Shown here piece by piece: positions 6,846 through 9,249 of a stretch of DNA of 9,249 nucleotides. The translations under genes were made by a program, and so were the position numbers. Position 1 is the stretch's first letter, and every line of letters starts with the position of its first letter. Location: the NCBI GenBank assembly GCA_002393195.1, contig DGIK01000170.1, forward strand, positions 1 through 9,249. The letters run 5' to 3'. The DNA is from Bacteroidales bacterium UBA3824 (lineage in GTDB: Bacteria; Bacteroidota; Bacteroidia; Bacteroidales; UBA3824). Under the pieces are notes generated by a model. It worked only from the letters and a program-made list of their open reading frames with translations, made no database searches and had not been told where the DNA came from.

Positions 6846-6877
6846 CAAAATTACGCAATAAAATCCATGTGAGCAAA
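6846..6877 (-). promoter_or_regulatory. Bacteroidota-type promoter for rlmD
   Basis: On the minus strand TTTG (6877-6874), 20 bases, then TAATTTTG (6853-6846) fits the consensus exactly. It lies in the 66-base gap between the phosphatase gene and rlmD; the -33 element is 8 bases beyond the phosphatase stop codon. The predicted leader is about 20-25 bases. It allows rlmD and its small partner to be expressed independently of the upstream genes. Confidence 0.75.
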
Positions 6878-6885
6878 TTAAAAAT

Positions 6886-9156
6886 CTACGCCTCTATCAC
6901 TCCTATTACCGTGATGTCGTCGGTCTGTTCGCAGTTGCCGCGCCATTGGTCTATGGTGGATTCTATCTCGCGCATCTGACGCTCTGGGGCGAGGTTGTAG
7001 ATGTTGCACAAAAGTTCGCGGAGGCGTTTGGGCTTGAATTTGGATAATTTTCCGTTTTCGCGCTCGCCAAATTGGTCGGTGATGCCGTCGCTGAATATAT
7101 AGACGCGGTCGCCTTGTTGGAGAGTGATTTCGTTGTTGGTGAAGTCGGAATTGCGGTCTTTGTCAACGGCGATAGGAATCTTATCTGGTTTGTATTCAGT
7201 GAGTTGTCCATTGTTGACAATCCACAGCGGACGGTATGCACCGGCGTATGAGAGTTTGGAATTTTTGTTGTCGAATATGCAGACTGCAATGTCCATTCCG
7301 TCGTGGATGTCCTCGTTGTTTACAGAGCCGCGTGTGAGCGATTCGGTGATGCGGTAGCGGAGTTTTGTGAGCACTTCGGCGGCGTTGATGTTGTGGAGGT
7401 CGATGCGTGCCACGATGCTATTGAGGAACGAAATGCCGAGCATCGAGAGCGACGCGCCCGGTATGCCGTGCCCGGTGCAGTCGGCTACCGCCAAAAATTT
7501 GTAGCCGTATGCCTCCGTCACCCAATAGAAATCGCCGCTCACTTCCTCCAACGGTCGCCAGATTACGAATGTTTTTTTGAAAATCCTCTGTATGGTCTCC
7601 TGTGTGGGCATCAGCGATGTCTGGAATCGGCTGGCGATGTCGAGGTTGATGACGATGCGGAGGTTGATGGATGCGAGTTTGTTGCGTTGACGTTTCATCT
7701 CGATGGTCTGCTCGGTGATGAGTTCGCTCTGCTGCTGTGCCTCGCCGAGCAGTGCCCAAAGTTCTTCGTTGGCGGCAGTGATTTCTTCGGTCTGCTGTTG
7801 GAGTATCGCGTTGTACTGCTTGTTTTTGACGATTTGGTATAAGAATAGCGCAATGATGGCAACGGTGCAAGAGAGTATGTATATAAACACCAACCTCGCG
7901 ATTGCCAAATTCCCCTTTTCCGATTCATAAAACATTGTGCGTTTTTCGGCGGTTACTATCATATCGTGGAGCTGGTCGCTTAGCTCCTTGCGACTGTTGT
8001 ACCTTGAAAAATCGAGTTCAAATTCTGATATGTATATTCTCTTGCGGTCTCTTTCAAGACGTTGGGTGAGTTCAAATAGACCTTGGTAGTTTTCGTTGTA
8101 TTTGAAACTCAATTTCAATGCCTGGTTGAGCAGAGCGAGGGTAATCGGCGACAATGACGGGCTGTCTATTTGCTGTTGCAGCATCTGTGTCGCGGTGATA
8201 TAATTGCCCGATATCAATTGGTGTTCTGCGCTTGCGATGCGATAGATGTCGTCGTCGCCGTGATAGTTGGTCTGGTCTGTAATGAGCCTTCCCTTGTGGT
8301 AATATAGGTAACTGCTGTCGGCATATTCCAAATTCATTGTTGTGAGGAACATATAATTGTACAAGAGCGACAGCAGCGCGCAGGTCTTGGAGGCAAAAAT
8401 ATTGTCGTTGATTTGCTCTTGGAGTTGTAATGCGCGCAGCAGGTAATCTTTTACGATTTGATGGTTGTCTTTTTCGTCGTTTGTGGAGCTCATCTGGATA
8501 GCAAGGGCGATATAATAATAGTCGCGCTCGATGCCTTGCTTGTTGTCGGCAATAGTGTCGTTGCTCAGTGCCTTGTCAAGGTATTCTAATGCGGGCTTGT
8601 ATTGTTGGAATTGGGTGCACGACATTCCTATCGTCCTGTATATCTGGGCGGTGCTTGCGCGGTCGTCTGTGTATGCGAATATTGACAGGGCTTTGAGTTT
8701 GTAAGAAAGTCCCTGCTCAAATTTTCTCATACCGATATAAGAATCGCCGCAGCTCGAAAACATCATCGCCTGACCTTTGGAATCTTTTCTGCTTTCGTAT
8801 ATGTCGCAAGCCTCGTTGAAGTATTTTGGGGCGATGGCGTATTTGCCTATTGTGTTGTAATACCAGCCTATCACCACGCACGTGGCAGCCACATAGTCGG
8901 TGTTGCCGAGCTGTTTGGCGAGGTGATATGCTTTCATAGAATAATAAATGATGGAGTCCATCATCTCGTGGTTGCGGGATATTGTGTAAAGGTTGCCGAG
9001 TTTTTCTTCGTTGTCGGGCATTTTGGGCAATAAGGCGATGATGCTGTCCCTTTCGTGATGGGACAGCACCCTGAATCTCTGTGCGTTGGCGGCTATGTGG
9101 CTAAGTACCATAATAGCCGTCAGCACAATCGCCATTGTTATTTTGCCTATTACCAT
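6886..9156 (-). CDS. Membrane-bound TPR sensor with SpoIIE/RsbU-type PP2C serine phosphatase domain
   Basis: This 756-residue protein looks like a one-piece signal receptor. Residues 1-26 form a signal peptide or anchor ending ANAQ. Residues of about 35-390 are helical with TPR-like repeats (clearest at 90-203, for example NTIGKYAIAPKYFNEACDIY and FQQYKPALEYLDKALS). One membrane segment spans about 420-441, a glutamine/glutamate-rich coiled coil about 445-500, and a PP2C domain 508-756. Metal-binding motifs are SGDFYW (D542), VADCTGHGIPGA (D559), DGMDIAV (619-625), FSDGITDQFGE (D690) and DDITVIGV (D747), so the phosphatase should be active. The preceding FQTSLMP (511-517) resembles the linker through which RsbU/SpoIIE phosphatases are switched. 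Predicted topology puts the TPRs in the periplasm and the phosphatase in the cytoplasm. The substrate, probably a phosphorylated STAS-type antagonist in the classical scheme, is not in this window. The ATG directly abuts the stop of an upstream transporter gene (TAAATG), indicating a shared transcript and translational coupling. Confidence 0.9.
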   Translation of the reverse strand: MVIGKITMAIVLTAIMVLSHIAANAQRFRVLSHHERDSIIALLPKMPDNEEKLGNLYTISRNHEMMDSIIYYSMKAYHLAKQLGNTDYVAATCVVIGWYYNTIGKYAIAPKYFNEACDIYESRKDSKGQAMMFSSCGDSYIGMRKFEQGLSYKLKALSIFAYTDDRASTAQIYRTIGMSCTQFQQYKPALEYLDKALSNDTIADNKQGIERDYYYIALAIQMSSTNDEKDNHQIVKDYLLRALQLQEQINDNIFASKTCALLSLLYNYMFLTTMNLEYADSSYLYYHKGRLITDQTNYHGDDDIYRIASAEHQLISGNYITATQMLQQQIDSPSLSPITLALLNQALKLSFKYNENYQGLFELTQRLERDRKRIYISEFELDFSRYNSRKELSDQLHDMIVTAEKRTMFYESEKGNLAIARLVFIYILSCTVAIIALFLYQIVKNKQYNAILQQQTEEITAANEELWALLGEAQQQSELITEQTIEMKRQRNKLASINLRIVINLDIASRFQTSLMPTQETIQRIFKKTFVIWRPLEEVSGDFYWVTEAYGYKFLAVADCTGHGIPGASLSMLGISFLNSIVARIDLHNINAAEVLTKLRYRITESLTRGSVNNEDIHDGMDIAVCIFDNKNSKLSYAGAYRPLWIVNNGQLTEYKPDKIPIAVDKDRNSDFTNNEITLQQGDRVYIFSDGITDQFGERENGKLSKFKPKRLRELLCNIYNLAPERQMREIESTIDQWRGNCEQTDDITVIGVIEA

Positions 9157-9249
9157 TTATGCTTTCTTCTGGTCGGGATTGTGTTTGTGCTTGAATATCA
9201 GCGCAAAAGCTATTGCCAGTACCAATGCGTATGCCGCAAATATGTACCA
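9157..9249 (-). CDS. C-terminal end of an MFS transporter, probably a nucleoside:H+ symporter (NupG/XapB-like), cut by window
   Basis: Only the last 30 codons and the TAA stop are present. They encode WYIFAAYALVLAIAFALIF, which is one hydrophobic membrane segment, then a short cytoplasmic tail KHKHNPDQKKA. From memory this closely resembles the last helix and tail of nucleoside permeases such as E. coli NupG (W-x-IFAGY followed by VLAFAF, then FKYKH). That suggests the twelfth helix of an MFS nucleoside importer. The fragment is too short to be certain; another small or large membrane protein is possible. The stop codon touches the ATG of the TPR-phosphatase gene. Confidence 0.5.
   Translation of the reverse strand, partial: WYIFAAYALVLAIAFALIFKHKHNPDQKKA

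Noticed and set aside
6820..6876. Longer N-terminus for RlmD starting at 6876
   Set aside because: The added 19 residues are encoded by the promoter and leader, and the TRAM domain of the family starts near MRRRTGQIYEDV.
7303..7842. A 179-codon plus-strand frame opposite the phosphatase gene
   Set aside because: It lies antisense to the conserved PP2C domain and coiled coil and has no promoter or recognisable domain.

Overview
The window looks like a piece of a Bacteroidota (probably Bacteroidales) chromosome. Three intergenic gaps each carry the promoter pattern typical of that phylum, TTTG, 20 bases, TAnnTTTG. Start codons lack clear Shine-Dalgarno sequences and leaders are A/T-rich. The protein types (rlmD, a TPR-SpoIIE phosphatase, and the tail of an apparent nucleoside MFS permease) fit this too.

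Left part, plus strand (1-4259): a type III restriction-modification operon. The methyltransferase/specificity gene mod is cut by the left edge and enters at its DPPYN motif. The complete helicase-endonuclease gene res follows 6 bases later. The mod segment between catalytic motifs IV and I, where the target recognition domain lies, is far more A/T-rich and uses different codons from the C-terminal part of mod and from res. This suggests the specificity module was exchanged by recombination. A plausible terminator follows res, and its T run overlaps the promoter of the next gene.

Middle (4260-5060): a 64-residue, highly charged helical protein of unknown function on the plus strand, with its own promoter. 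An open in-frame stretch follows its TAG stop. It converges on a 104-residue protein with two membrane segments on the minus strand, whose promoter lies so close to the ATG that the mRNA should be almost leaderless.

Right part, all minus strand (5061-9249), in transcription order: the last 30 codons of an MFS transporter, probably NupG/XapB-like. Immediately next (TAAATG junction) is a 756-residue protein with a predicted periplasmic TPR region, one internal membrane segment, a coiled coil and a cytoplasmic SpoIIE/RsbU-type PP2C phosphatase. Then comes rlmD (23S rRNA m5U methyltransferase) with its own promoter, and 4 bases later a small exported protein of unknown function.

No stretch longer than about 110 bases lacks a gene. 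I found no tRNA, rRNA, CRISPR array or insertion sequence. The type III R-M locus is a known kind of system. Its mosaic mod gene and the unexplained small ORF beside it are the accessory features most worth following up; I see no clear evidence of a wholly new system.
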